From assembly GCF_027625475.1 (NCBI RefSeq), contig NZ_CP115174.1, positions 1,488,001 to 1,552,000 of the forward strand: a DNA stretch of 64,000 nucleotides, in the 5' to 3' direction. The translations under genes and the position numbers were made by a program. This document shows, piece by piece, positions 51,923 to 59,177 of the stretch; position 1 is the stretch's first letter; each line of letters starts with the position of its first letter. This stretch comes from Sphingomonas abietis. Lineage in GTDB: Bacteria > Pseudomonadota > Alphaproteobacteria > Sphingomonadales > Sphingomonadaceae. The notes below the pieces were generated by a model. It worked only from the letters and a program-made list of their open reading frames with translations. It had not been told where the DNA came from and ran no database searches.

Positions 51923-52390
51923 TCAGTTCAGGCGCGGGCGCGCCAGCAGGTCATCGCTGTCGTCGGCCATCGGGTTGTGGCCGCCCTCGATTTCCTTGGC
52001 CTGCTCGCGCCGCTTGTTGACGTCGCGCTGCTCGCCATTCTTCGATCGGTTATCGAGGCCGAGGGCGCGGCGGAGGGTAACGATGCGGCGCGCTAGCTTG
52101 TCCGACAGCTCGATGGTGGCGATGAGGTCCGGCAGCTTGATATGCCCGCCCCCGTCAACCGCCGCGCTGGCGATGCGCTCCGCATCGGCCATCGCCCGGG
52201 TCAGGTTGGCAGCGACTGCCAGGTCGGACGCCGTCCACTCGCTCTTCGCCCGCTCGGCAATAACAGCGTCCCAGAAGGGCAGATCACCGCGCCGGATCTT
52301 CAGGTGCTTCGGCGGCGACAGGTCGCGCGCGGCGGCCGCCATGGTCGCGACCGCGCCGGCCGCGCTGTCGATGCGCTGACGTCGGGCCAT
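51923..52390 (-). CDS. terS: Terminase small subunit-like protein
   Basis: 155 residues: a helical centre DLPFWDAVIAERAKSEWTASDLAVAANLTRAMADAERI, then DLIATIELSDKLARRIVTLRRALGL, the pattern of small terminase subunits of HK97/GTA-like phages. It should recognise the packaging site. ATG 52390; longer in-frame readings run back through the HNH gene region. Confidence 0.75.
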   Translation of the reverse strand: MARRQRIDSAAGAVATMAAAARDLSPPKHLKIRRGDLPFWDAVIAERAKSEWTASDLAVAANLTRAMADAERIASAAVDGGGHIKLPDLIATIELSDKLARRIVTLRRALGLDNRSKNGEQRDVNKRREQAKEIEGGHNPMADDSDDLLARPRLN

Positions 52391-52445
52391 TTGGACCCCT
52401 TTCCGCCGGCAAAAACCGGGAGCAAAAACTGTATTAGCGATTGAA

Positions 52446-52505
52446 GTCGGGAACTGAGCGGTGTCCCGACCTGCCGCCTCGCAACTTTCGACCCCCCCGG
52501 GGGTC
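52446..52505. other. Paired hairpins in the terS-HNH gap: cos/pac candidate
   Basis: The gap 52391-52542 has two perfect dyads: GTCGGGA with TCCCGAC around 11 nt (52446-52470), and GACCCCC-CC-GGGGGTC (52490-52505). A gap between an HNH gene and terS is where cos lies in HK97-like phages. Neither dyad has a T-run. Confidence 0.4.
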
Positions 52506-52542
52506 ATATTGTTGCGCGACACGATGTTGCGGGCAGGCGCAA

Positions 52543-52908
52543 TCAATCCGTTGCGTGTTCGCGCAATTTTCTGTCGCGCGCGGAAATCGGCTCGGGGCGG
52601 AGCCCGCTGCCGCTGTTCCACGGGTGGGCGGGGTTGATCGGCAGTCCCCGCGCGTCCGATCCGCCTAGGCCGGCTGCCGCGGTCGTGCCGAACTGCTCCG
52701 CCGTGACCTCGGCGTGGTGCCCGTCGCACAGGTTGCGGGTGTTGCCGTCGCTGTCGTCGCCGCCCAGTGCGAGCGGCCTGATATGGTCGACGACCGTCGC
52801 CGGCTCAACCCGGCCTGCATCTCGGCACATCTCGCAGAGGCCGCTGGTCCGCTTGAGACGCCGCAGGCGCTGGCGCTGACCAGCCCGGCCGCGAAGGCGC
52901 TCAACCAT
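52543..52908 (-). CDS. HNH endonuclease (packaging-associated)
   Basis: 121 residues with a full HNH core: CEMCRDAGRVEPATVVDHIRPL, GGDDSDGNTRNLCDGHH (CxxC, DH, N, CxxH). In cos phages an HNH protein beside the terminase assists cos cleavage. The start overlaps the 28-residue gene upstream. Confidence 0.9.
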   Translation of the reverse strand: MVERLRGRAGQRQRLRRLKRTSGLCEMCRDAGRVEPATVVDHIRPLALGGDDSDGNTRNLCDGHHAEVTAEQFGTTAAAGLGGSDARGLPINPAHPWNSGSGLRPEPISARDRKLREHATD

Positions 52909-52987
52909 GGTAGAGGAAGCACATCGCAGCGAGCAGCGTCAGCGTCGGCGCCCATGCCATGGCGATAGTGCCAGCCAGCGAGCGCAT
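52901..52987 (-). CDS. Very small membrane peptide
   Basis: 28 residues: MRSLAGTIAMAWAPTLTLLA, then AMCFLYHG, one hydrophobic helix. It is embedded between genes with TGATG and ATGGTTGA overlaps on both sides, which argues for real translation despite its size. Function unknown. Confidence 0.5.
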   Translation of the reverse strand: MRSLAGTIAMAWAPTLTLLAAMCFLYHG

Positions 52988-53157
52988 CAGGTTCGACTGC
53001 GTCCGCGCACCACGGCACGCGCCTCGGCGCAGATACGCTCGACCTCGGCGATGCGACGCTCGCTCTCGCGGATCGAACGCGCTGCCTCGGCGAAGTCGAA
53101 GGCCACGGCGTGCAGTGATGTAGCCAAGCTCTCGAGCTGGCGCGCCTGATCCTGCAT
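52987..53157 (-). CDS. Small coiled-coil phage protein
   Basis: 56 residues: MQDQARQLESLATSLHAVAF, DFAEAARSIRESERRIAEVE, then RICAEARAVVRGRSRT, a clear heptad helix. Two alternative frames cover the same bases but read as low-quality protein. It is the first gene after the KOW gene and heads the packaging operon. Confidence 0.6.
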   Translation of the reverse strand: MQDQARQLESLATSLHAVAFDFAEAARSIRESERRIAEVERICAEARAVVRGRSRT

Positions 53158-53260
53158 AGGGATCCAATCATCATAGTGGGCTGCGTGCGACCGGGCAGCG
53201 CAAAGCTCTGGCGCAGCTTGCGGATATCGGTCGAGTTCTAGACAACCTTACGACACTCGT

Positions 53261-53277
53261 CGAAGCACCGTGCTTCG
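53261..53277. promoter_or_regulatory. Palindrome upstream of the late operon
   Basis: CGAAGCA-CCG-TGCTTCG, a perfect 7-bp inverted repeat, in the 202-bp gap (53158-53359) between the KOW gene and the late genes. It could be an operator or a loading hairpin for antitermination. No convincing -35/-10 pair could be fixed by eye. Confidence 0.4.
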
Positions 53278-53359
53278 TCCGATCTGGCAAGGGGTGGCCT
53301 GGCCACTGCTCTCTTGCACAAGGCCGCTGGAGCGGCAGGTCCCTAAGGGAAGGCTGCCT

Positions 53360-53725
53360 CTATATTACGTCTTCACGCAGTTGAGAAGTGTCGATTTTCA
53401 CCCTGAGGTTTTCGAACAGCACATACGTTGTCCGGCCGTCGCTTTGGTCGATCACGCCAACCAGACCGCCGAAAGCGCCGCCAGCAAGACGGATTTCCTC
53501 GCCGGGCGTGAACGGATCGGCCATCTTACGGGGCCGCTGCCTAGCGCGTCGGGTAGCCACGTCTTCCTCGAATTGGCGCAGGCGGTTCAAGACGATGTCG
53601 GTAACCGTGCCTGCCCGATCGAGGCCACGGAACACTGAGAAGTCAGGCAGGTCGTTCGCGAAGTGTGCCCGCGCAGAAGGCCGCGCCGCTTTGGGTTTTG
53701 CCTGTTCAATCCGCTGATACTGCAC
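53360..53725 (-). CDS. NusG/RfaH-like KOW-domain protein
   Basis: 121 residues. The C-terminal part (about residues 71-117) is a KOW barrel: PFTPGEEIRLAGGAFGGLVG, VIDQSDGRTTYVLFENLRVK, then IDTSQLRED, very like the NusG/RfaH C-terminal domain. The basic N-terminal 70 residues do not show a standard NGN domain. KOW domains bind ribosomes, Rho or RNA polymerase factors. Its place just before the late operon suggests an antitermination factor, but that is inference. Confidence 0.75.
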   Translation of the reverse strand: MQYQRIEQAKPKAARPSARAHFANDLPDFSVFRGLDRAGTVTDIVLNRLRQFEEDVATRRARQRPRKMADPFTPGEEIRLAGGAFGGLVGVIDQSDGRTTYVLFENLRVKIDTSQLREDVI

Positions 53726-53797
53726 CGCGACCCCCTGGCACGACGCGCCCGCGCGCGTGTGTTCACGCTATGTCGCAGGGTCAGGGGTGTCGGTCTG

Positions 53798-54196
53798 CTA
53801 TACAATCCGTTCCACTAGCGCGAGCAGGTCATCCTTTGGTTGCGGGTCGAGGGGGAAAGCTTCGCAGATAGGGACCGCCGCGACGGGCGGCGGTTTGACG
53901 ATGACCGTCATATTGCGACCATGGAGAGCGCGGATCAGTTCGTCCGTGCAGATGTTGGCGCACCTATCGGCCATTTCGATGCTTCGCTCGACGCCAGGCT
54001 TATGCGTGAGATGCCCGCGCCCTTCCAGCACGTCGAGGTAACCCCGTACGCGCGGAAGGGATACGCCAGAGAAGAACGCGATCTCGCGATAGCTCGGCGG
54101 GATCGAGCTCTGCGTGAACCACTGATTGAGCATGCGCAGGACGCGCGCCGGCGCAGAGATGCTGTCTCGTGCGGTTAGACGAGACTGCATATTCAC
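53798..54196 (-). CDS. LexA-type winged-helix regulator without protease domain
   Basis: 132 residues. Residues 17-72 match the LexA DNA-binding domain: RVLRMLNQWFTQSSIPPSYREIAFFSGVSLPRVRGYLDVLEGRGHLTHKPGVERSIEM. No Ser/Lys autocleavage domain follows, only a short hydrophobic tail. GTG 54196 overlaps the TPM gene stop (GTGA). Probably a phage transcription regulator placed before the late genes. Confidence 0.75.
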   Translation of the reverse strand: MNMQSRLTARDSISAPARVLRMLNQWFTQSSIPPSYREIAFFSGVSLPRVRGYLDVLEGRGHLTHKPGVERSIEMADRCANICTDELIRALHGRNMTVIVKPPPVAAVPICEAFPLDPQPKDDLLALVERIV

Positions 54197-55170
54197 CAGC
54201 TGCTGTCCGATCCGCCGCCGCTGAAGCTACCACCGCCGCTATCAAAGCCGCTGCTGCTGGAACCGCTGTCCGACGACGACGAAGATGAGCTGCTATCGCT
54301 GGTCGAGCCCCAGCTGCTGGATGACGAATTATCATCGTCGCGCCTGCGCGGCGCTTCATAGGTCGGCGCCGGGGCATTGACGATCACCGGCGCGATTACT
54401 GGGGCTCGCGGGGGCTCGTAACTCGCTCCGCTTCCGCCATAAGGGGGCAGGGGCGAGACATATCGCGGCGGGCGCCCATACGACGCCGGCATGAGCGGTG
54501 CTGCGCGTTTCTTGGCCGCATCCCCATCTTCACGGGCACGACGCCGCGCCGCGGACTCGGCGACGGCTTTATTCCGTCGGCGCTCAAGAAGCACCCATGC
54601 ACCAACACCGGCAGCCAGCATCAGCGCGATGACGCCGAGAATTGCAGGCATCAGGCTGCCAGATGCTTTCGCAGCGTTGGCGGTGTCTCCCGCATCCGCG
54701 GGGATCGCGGCCATGATCGCGTCGGCGCCATCCGACAGCGCGCCCGGGAGATCGTGGGCTTTGAGGCGCGGGACGATTGTGTTGATCAGAATCTCGGCCG
54801 ACTGCGCATCGGTCAGATCGCCTTCGAGCCCGCGACCAACCTCGATGCGGACCTTGTGCTCCACCGGCGCGATGATCAGCACGACGCCGTCGTCGATGCC
54901 CTTGCGGCCCAATCCCCATGCGCGACCAAGCTGATAGCCATAGTCGGCGATCTCATGGCCTTGGAGGCTGGGTATCGTCGCAACGGCGAGCTGGTGACCC
55001 GTCGCCTTGTCCCATGCCACGATGCGACGGTTGAGCGCGTCCGCCTGGCTGTTCGATAGCACATGGGCGGCATCGACGACGGCCGCCCGGCCGCGATCGG
55101 GGAAGGCCAGCGGCGCAGCTATCGCTGGTACGGCAAGCGCGGCGGCAAGCAAGATGGTGGCAATTTTCAT
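54193..55170 (-). CDS. TPM-domain (YgcG-like) membrane protein
   Basis: 325 residues: signal peptide (KIATILLAAALAVPAIA), TPM domain (about residues 20-150: VVDAAHVLSNSQADALNRRI, then GYQLGRAWGLGRKGIDDGVV), one membrane helix (LMPAILGVIALMLAAGVGAWVLL), a basic segment and a Ser/Gly-rich tail ending GGGSDSSW. This is the usual YgcG-family layout. TPM-domain roles are poorly defined. It is unusual inside a phage early operon. ATG 55209, in ATGA overlap, is an alternative start. Confidence 0.8.
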   Translation of the reverse strand: MKIATILLAAALAVPAIAAPLAFPDRGRAAVVDAAHVLSNSQADALNRRIVAWDKATGHQLAVATIPSLQGHEIADYGYQLGRAWGLGRKGIDDGVVLIIAPVEHKVRIEVGRGLEGDLTDAQSAEILINTIVPRLKAHDLPGALSDGADAIMAAIPADAGDTANAAKASGSLMPAILGVIALMLAAGVGAWVLLERRRNKAVAESAARRRAREDGDAAKKRAAPLMPASYGRPPRYVSPLPPYGGSGASYEPPRAPVIAPVIVNAPAPTYEAPRRRDDDNSSSSSWGSTSDSSSSSSSSDSGSSSSGFDSGGGSFSGGGSDSSW

Positions 55171-55205
55171 GGTCTGCGGTCTCCAAGGCTGAGGTGAGTT
55201 TGTGG

Positions 55206-55793
55206 TCATGCCGCTTCAGCCCGCTCGGCGGCCTCGACCTCGGCCAGCTGCTCGGCGCTGATGAAGCCGGTGCTGATACCGAGGCTGCGCATGTGCGCGG
55301 ACATCTTGCGGATCTCGTCGAGGCTGAGCGGTGCTCCGTCCTCTTGCGGTGGCAGCGCGGCTCGCCGCGGGCGGGACAGGTCACGAGCGAGGTCTTCCAG
55401 CCGGCCGCGCGCTGCGCGCCGCTCGGCAATCACGGTCGCCGCGATCTCGCGAACGACCTTCTCAATCTGGTTCAAGAAATCCATCTGCTGATGGAGCGCG
55501 CGCTTGGCAGCGGTGAGCGCGACCATCGCAGGCAGGTCCGACAGCGCTTCGACCAGCACGTCGCGGAACGGCTGCGTCTGCGCCGGCTGCATGCCGGGAG
55601 CGATCTTGATCGCGAGGCGGCGCAGGCGCTCGTCCATCGCCGCCTTCCAGCCGTCGCGCGCCTTCGCATCGGTCGGCACCGGCCAGAATGCGACATCGAT
55701 GTACGCGATCGCCGATGCGATCGCCTCGTGGACATCGCTGCCCGCTACCGCGACCGCCTCGTCAGTCGTCCAGCGACGCGGGCTCAATGCCAT
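55206..55793 (-). CDS. Helical phage protein
   Basis: 195 residues: RRWTTDEAVAVAGSDVHEAI, a helical core (LPAMVALTAAKRALHQQMDF) and a basic stretch (RRAARGRLEDLARDLSRPRR). ATG 55850 would give 19 more residues but overlaps the HNH gene by 89 bp. No family recognised; possible DNA-binding role. Confidence 0.6.
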   Translation of the reverse strand: MALSPRRWTTDEAVAVAGSDVHEAIASAIAYIDVAFWPVPTDAKARDGWKAAMDERLRRLAIKIAPGMQPAQTQPFRDVLVEALSDLPAMVALTAAKRALHQQMDFLNQIEKVVREIAATVIAERRAARGRLEDLARDLSRPRRAALPPQEDGAPLSLDEIRKMSAHMRSLGISTGFISAEQLAEVEAAERAEAA

Positions 55794-56718
55794 CGTAGCC
55801 AGGACGGGCCGCCCATCCGCTCGTTCGTTCGTGGAAAGCTCGTTGCCCATTTCGCCGTTCCGTTTTCTTGGGGAGCCACTCTGGCCGGAAGCTCCGCCAG
55901 CTGTTTTCGGTCATGTGATCGACGATCTCGCCAGGCGGCCATTCGGGGTCGTCGTGGGCCGCCAATTTGCGGCAGAGCAGGACGTAGGCCCGGTCCGTGA
56001 GGGTTTTTCGGATCGACTTCCGCATGTCGAGGAACCCCCGCCATTGCTCGCCGCTCACGGCATGGGGCGGGGGCATACCCCTCCACCGACGGCGCTGGAT
56101 GTCGGCGATGCCGAACAGCACCAGGCCGACCGCGATCTGCGCAGCGTCGAGCTTGGCTGAAACCGAAACCGGATCGAGCCCTTCACGCGCACGGGAATTC
56201 TCACGGGTGGGGGTGGGTAGGGGTTTTAAGATCTCATTTTGGGGAAGGGAGGGGGCGGGGCCCGTGTTACGCTCCGCCGTAACGCGCGTTACGTAACGTG
56301 ACGCAACGACGTTACCCGATGCCGCCCACTCATCCGGAGTCCTACCGCCCTTCGACTTGTTGCACCCATGGCAGGCTGCCACGAGATTTTCCATGTCATG
56401 CGGGCCGCCCTGGCAGACAGGAATGACATGATCAGCTGTCAAATCCTCGGTCGTGCCGCAGTAGACACAGGAACCGTCACGATGAATGACGGCGACGACG
56501 AGGCGCACCCAATCCTGCTCAATGGGGCGCTGATTTTTAAGCCTCTCGATGTTGCGATCGCGATAACGCTGCTGCCGGATTGCCCCCGCGCTTCGACCAG
56601 CGGGGCGTTCTGCCGCTGCGGGATTGTCGTTCTCGATCGACCGCACGACGGCGAGCAGGGATTCGCCACCCAAGCCGGCAGCCAGCAACAGCTCGAGCGT
56701 TTCCGACGAAACGGTCAC
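55762..56718 (-). CDS. HNH endonuclease domain protein
   Basis: 318 residues. A DNA-related N-terminal stretch (SAGAIRQQRYRDRNIERLKN) precedes a full HNH core (CVYCGTTEDLTADHVIPVCQGG, then NLVAACHGCNKSKGGRTPDEW). A long C-terminal region of unknown fold follows (FLDMRKSIRKTLTDRAYVLL). GTG 56718 overlaps the previous stop (GTGA). The position of a phage replication-initiation protein is notable, but only the nuclease motif is certain. Confidence 0.8.
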   Translation of the reverse strand: MTVSSETLELLLAAGLGGESLLAVVRSIENDNPAAAERPAGRSAGAIRQQRYRDRNIERLKNQRPIEQDWVRLVVAVIHRDGSCVYCGTTEDLTADHVIPVCQGGPHDMENLVAACHGCNKSKGGRTPDEWAASGNVVASRYVTRVTAERNTGPAPSLPQNEILKPLPTPTRENSRAREGLDPVSVSAKLDAAQIAVGLVLFGIADIQRRRWRGMPPPHAVSGEQWRGFLDMRKSIRKTLTDRAYVLLCRKLAAHDDPEWPPGEIVDHMTENSWRSFRPEWLPKKTERRNGQRAFHERTSGWAARPGYDGIEPASLDD

Positions 56719-57116
56719 CCGAACACCTCGCGCTGCCAATCGCTGCCGCCGGCCTTCGGCGCCTGCACAGCGATGAACCTGATCGGGTAGATGGCCGCCG
56801 CGACCTTGATCTTCACCCGCGCGTCGTCGGTCCAGAAGCCCTTCACCTCGTGCGCCTCAAGCTCGCAGGTCGAGAGCATCACCGCGAAGTCGGGGGTGTA
56901 AAAGGTGTTGTCGGCCAAGCGGAACTTGAGCCCTTCGAACTTCCACCAGACCACATCGCCGGCGATCTTGTGCGCGTCCAGGACCGCGGCGTAGCGCGCC
57001 TCCGTCTTGTTCATCTCGCCCGTCTTCAATCGGCCGAGGGCGCGCATGTCGGGGCGCTTGTCGGGCACGATGCGCGCGGCAAGGTGCTTCGGCAGGCTCT
57101 TGAGGCGCAGCGTCAC
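56715..57116 (-). CDS. DUF1064 (PDDEXK-like) phage nuclease
   Basis: 133 residues: MNKTEARYAAVLDAHKIAGD, FRLADNTFYTPDFAVML, then EAHEVKGFWTDDARVKIKVA. The E...D...E-x-K order is that of DUF1064, a phage resolvase-type restriction-endonuclease fold. Likely Holliday-junction or branched-DNA cleavage during replication. Confidence 0.85.
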   Translation of the reverse strand: MTLRLKSLPKHLAARIVPDKRPDMRALGRLKTGEMNKTEARYAAVLDAHKIAGDVVWWKFEGLKFRLADNTFYTPDFAVMLSTCELEAHEVKGFWTDDARVKIKVAAAIYPIRFIAVQAPKAGGSDWQREVFG

Positions 57117-57331
57117 AGCAGCAGGCCCTGCGCCGGCCGGGTATCGATCGCCGCCGCCTCGCGCCGCGCCTCCGCTGCGCCGCGGAGCAGCCAGCCATTG
57201 TTCTGGCCGCGCCGCACGGTCGCCTCGCGCAGCAGCACCTTTGCGTAATAGATCAGGAACGCCTTACGCTCGGCCGGCGTCTCCGGGTTTTCGGTGATGT
57301 TGCCGTCGCGATCGACAGAGAAGCGGCCCAT
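57113..57331 (-). CDS. Small phage protein
   Basis: 72 residues: MGRFSVDRDGNITENPETPA, then KAFLIYYAKVLLREATVRRG. Helical and basic. ATGA-type overlaps with both neighbours. No family recognised. Confidence 0.6.
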   Translation of the reverse strand: MGRFSVDRDGNITENPETPAERKAFLIYYAKVLLREATVRRGQNNGWLLRGAAEARREAAAIDTRPAQGLLL

Positions 57332-58971
57332 TATGCAGCGAGCCTCTCTTCAATCGGGCGCGGTTGGTTGGCGGCCACAAGCGCTCGAGCGACGGGTGGG
57401 CAAACGCTGTTGCCGATTGCGCTGATCTGCTCGGCGATTGTCAGCCGCCGCTCAACCCATTTACCCCGCAGGAATTTCCGCACGAGCGGATCGAGGATGT
57501 AGCTGTCCGGAAAGCCCTGAGCGCGGGCCAGCTCCCGCGGCTTGAGCATACGCAGGCCGATGTCCACGATGACATAGGTGACCGCATCGATTGTCACCGT
57601 CACGACGGCGAAGCGCGCCTTGGTCGTGATGCAGTCCAGCGGCACGCCGGCGCTCTGACTTGTACCGCCCTCGCCATAATATTTGACCAGGAACGCGGCC
57701 ACCAACGTTGCGCGTTCGAGAATGGCCGGCGGGAGGTCGCTCGCTTCGACCATGGTGGTTTCGACGACGCCCTGATGCGGCCCGCGGGTCGCAATGGTGC
57801 TGACCAGGTCATTGATCCCATGTCCAACATTCACCGACCCGTTCGGATTGGTGTTGAACTGGGCCATGTGTGCAGCGACGACGGCATGATGCTGGCCGCC
57901 TGCTCGGGCTGTACCGAGCGGGCGATCCAGTTCGCCGCCAGCGCCCTTTTTGTCGCTTCCGTAAAACCTAGTCAGGAAAGCCGAGGCGACGCCATTGGTG
58001 TCTTTGCTCGACGCAGCGATCGTGTGGAGCGGATCATTGGCAGGCCGGTTCAGGCCACCCTGCTGCCCATAGGAAATGAACGGCGATATCTCGACCTGAC
58101 CAAGCGCTAACTCGCCGCGATGAGCGCCGGTTACGGTCCGCAGTGGATCATTGAGGTCATGAACGCGCACCGATCCCTGATGCGTCACCGGGACGATGAA
58201 GGCGTTGCCCGCCTTGGCGGCATTGATGACATGGCGCACAACGCCATGCGCGAGACGCTGGTTCGTTGCCTCCGCCAGATCCTTCTTGCGGTCGAAGATC
58301 GATGGGCACGGGATCGACCAATCGATGCACTCGGCGGCCGTGCGGTACGGGAGTAGCTTGCCCGATATCACCTGGTTATCGTTCGCCGGTCCATGCGTTG
58401 GCTTCGGCCAGACGATCGGGAGACCGTCGCAGCGCATGACGACATACAGGCGCTTGCGCGATGTCGGCGCGCCATAGTTGCAGGCCTTGAGAACCCGCCA
58501 CTGGACGCGATAGCCCAGCGCCCGCCATTGCCGGACCAGCGCTTTGAACATCTTGCCCTCCATCCCCTTAATAGGGATGCCCTCGGCGTCGAGCGGTGCC
58601 GCAGTTTCGAACTCCTCGACGTTCTCGAGATATGCGACGGTGGGCCTGGTCTCCTTGAGCCAGACGGTCACCTCATTGGCCAGTGCGCGGATATGGCGGT
58701 TCTTGACCGGCGCACCCTTCGCCTTCGAGAATTCCTTACAGTCGGGCGAGAACCAGGCGCCCGCCACCGGGCGCAACCGGGTGGCATGCGCCGGCCAAAG
58801 CGCGCGGATGTCCTGGCAATGGTGCTCGGTGGCAGGATGGTTCGCCTTATGGATCGCGATGGCGCTCGGGCTGTGATTGATCGCGATATCCACTTCGCGG
58901 CCGATGGCTTGAGCGATCCCGGTCGATGCGCCGCCGCTGCCGGCGAAACCATCAATGAAAAGCCCGTGCAT
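57331..58971 (-). CDS. DNA cytosine-5 methyltransferase
   Basis: 546 residues with C5-MTase motifs in order: I (FIDGFAGSGGASTG), IV (WFSPDCKEFSKAKG, Cys78 in place of the usual PCQ), VI (LENVEEF), VIII (PTSRKRLYVV), IX-X (EQISAIGNSVCPPVARALVA). The variable target-recognition region lies between about residues 200 and 450. It methylates cytosine in a sequence that cannot be read here, and probably protects phage DNA from host restriction. The SPDC form of motif IV is familiar from phage-encoded enzymes. Confidence 0.9.
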   Translation of the reverse strand: MHGLFIDGFAGSGGASTGIAQAIGREVDIAINHSPSAIAIHKANHPATEHHCQDIRALWPAHATRLRPVAGAWFSPDCKEFSKAKGAPVKNRHIRALANEVTVWLKETRPTVAYLENVEEFETAAPLDAEGIPIKGMEGKMFKALVRQWRALGYRVQWRVLKACNYGAPTSRKRLYVVMRCDGLPIVWPKPTHGPANDNQVISGKLLPYRTAAECIDWSIPCPSIFDRKKDLAEATNQRLAHGVVRHVINAAKAGNAFIVPVTHQGSVRVHDLNDPLRTVTGAHRGELALGQVEISPFISYGQQGGLNRPANDPLHTIAASSKDTNGVASAFLTRFYGSDKKGAGGELDRPLGTARAGGQHHAVVAAHMAQFNTNPNGSVNVGHGINDLVSTIATRGPHQGVVETTMVEASDLPPAILERATLVAAFLVKYYGEGGTSQSAGVPLDCITTKARFAVVTVTIDAVTYVIVDIGLRMLKPRELARAQGFPDSYILDPLVRKFLRGKWVERRLTIAEQISAIGNSVCPPVARALVAANQPRPIEERLAA

Positions 58972-59177
58972 TAGGACTGCGCCCCCTGGTTCATCAGCGC
59001 GTCGCGCTGGAATGTCTCGTGGATCTGGCGGGCCTCGCGGATGCGGTAGGCCCGCTCACGCTCGGTCTGGGTTTGCTGCCGCGCGGAAAGCCGCTGTTCG
59101 AAGCGAAGTCGGAGCGCGCGAGGAGGCGAGGCGAGAATGGCCGCCTTCTTCCGACGGGAGAGCCGGGCGGCGATCAC
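58971..59177 (-). CDS. Small basic phage protein
   Basis: 68 residues: ARLSRRKKAAILASPPRALR, then QTQTERERAYRIREARQIHE. Very basic and helical. GTG start overlaps the helicase stop (GTGA), and its stop overlaps the methyltransferase start. Possible DNA-binding helper. Confidence 0.55.
   Translation of the reverse strand: MIAARLSRRKKAAILASPPRALRLRFEQRLSARQQTQTERERAYRIREARQIHETFQRDALMNQGAQS

Noticed and set aside
53798..54196. CI/LexA-type autocleaving phage repressor
   Set aside because: Only the LexA DNA-binding half is present. There is no S24 peptidase domain, so it cannot be an SOS-cleaved repressor in itself.
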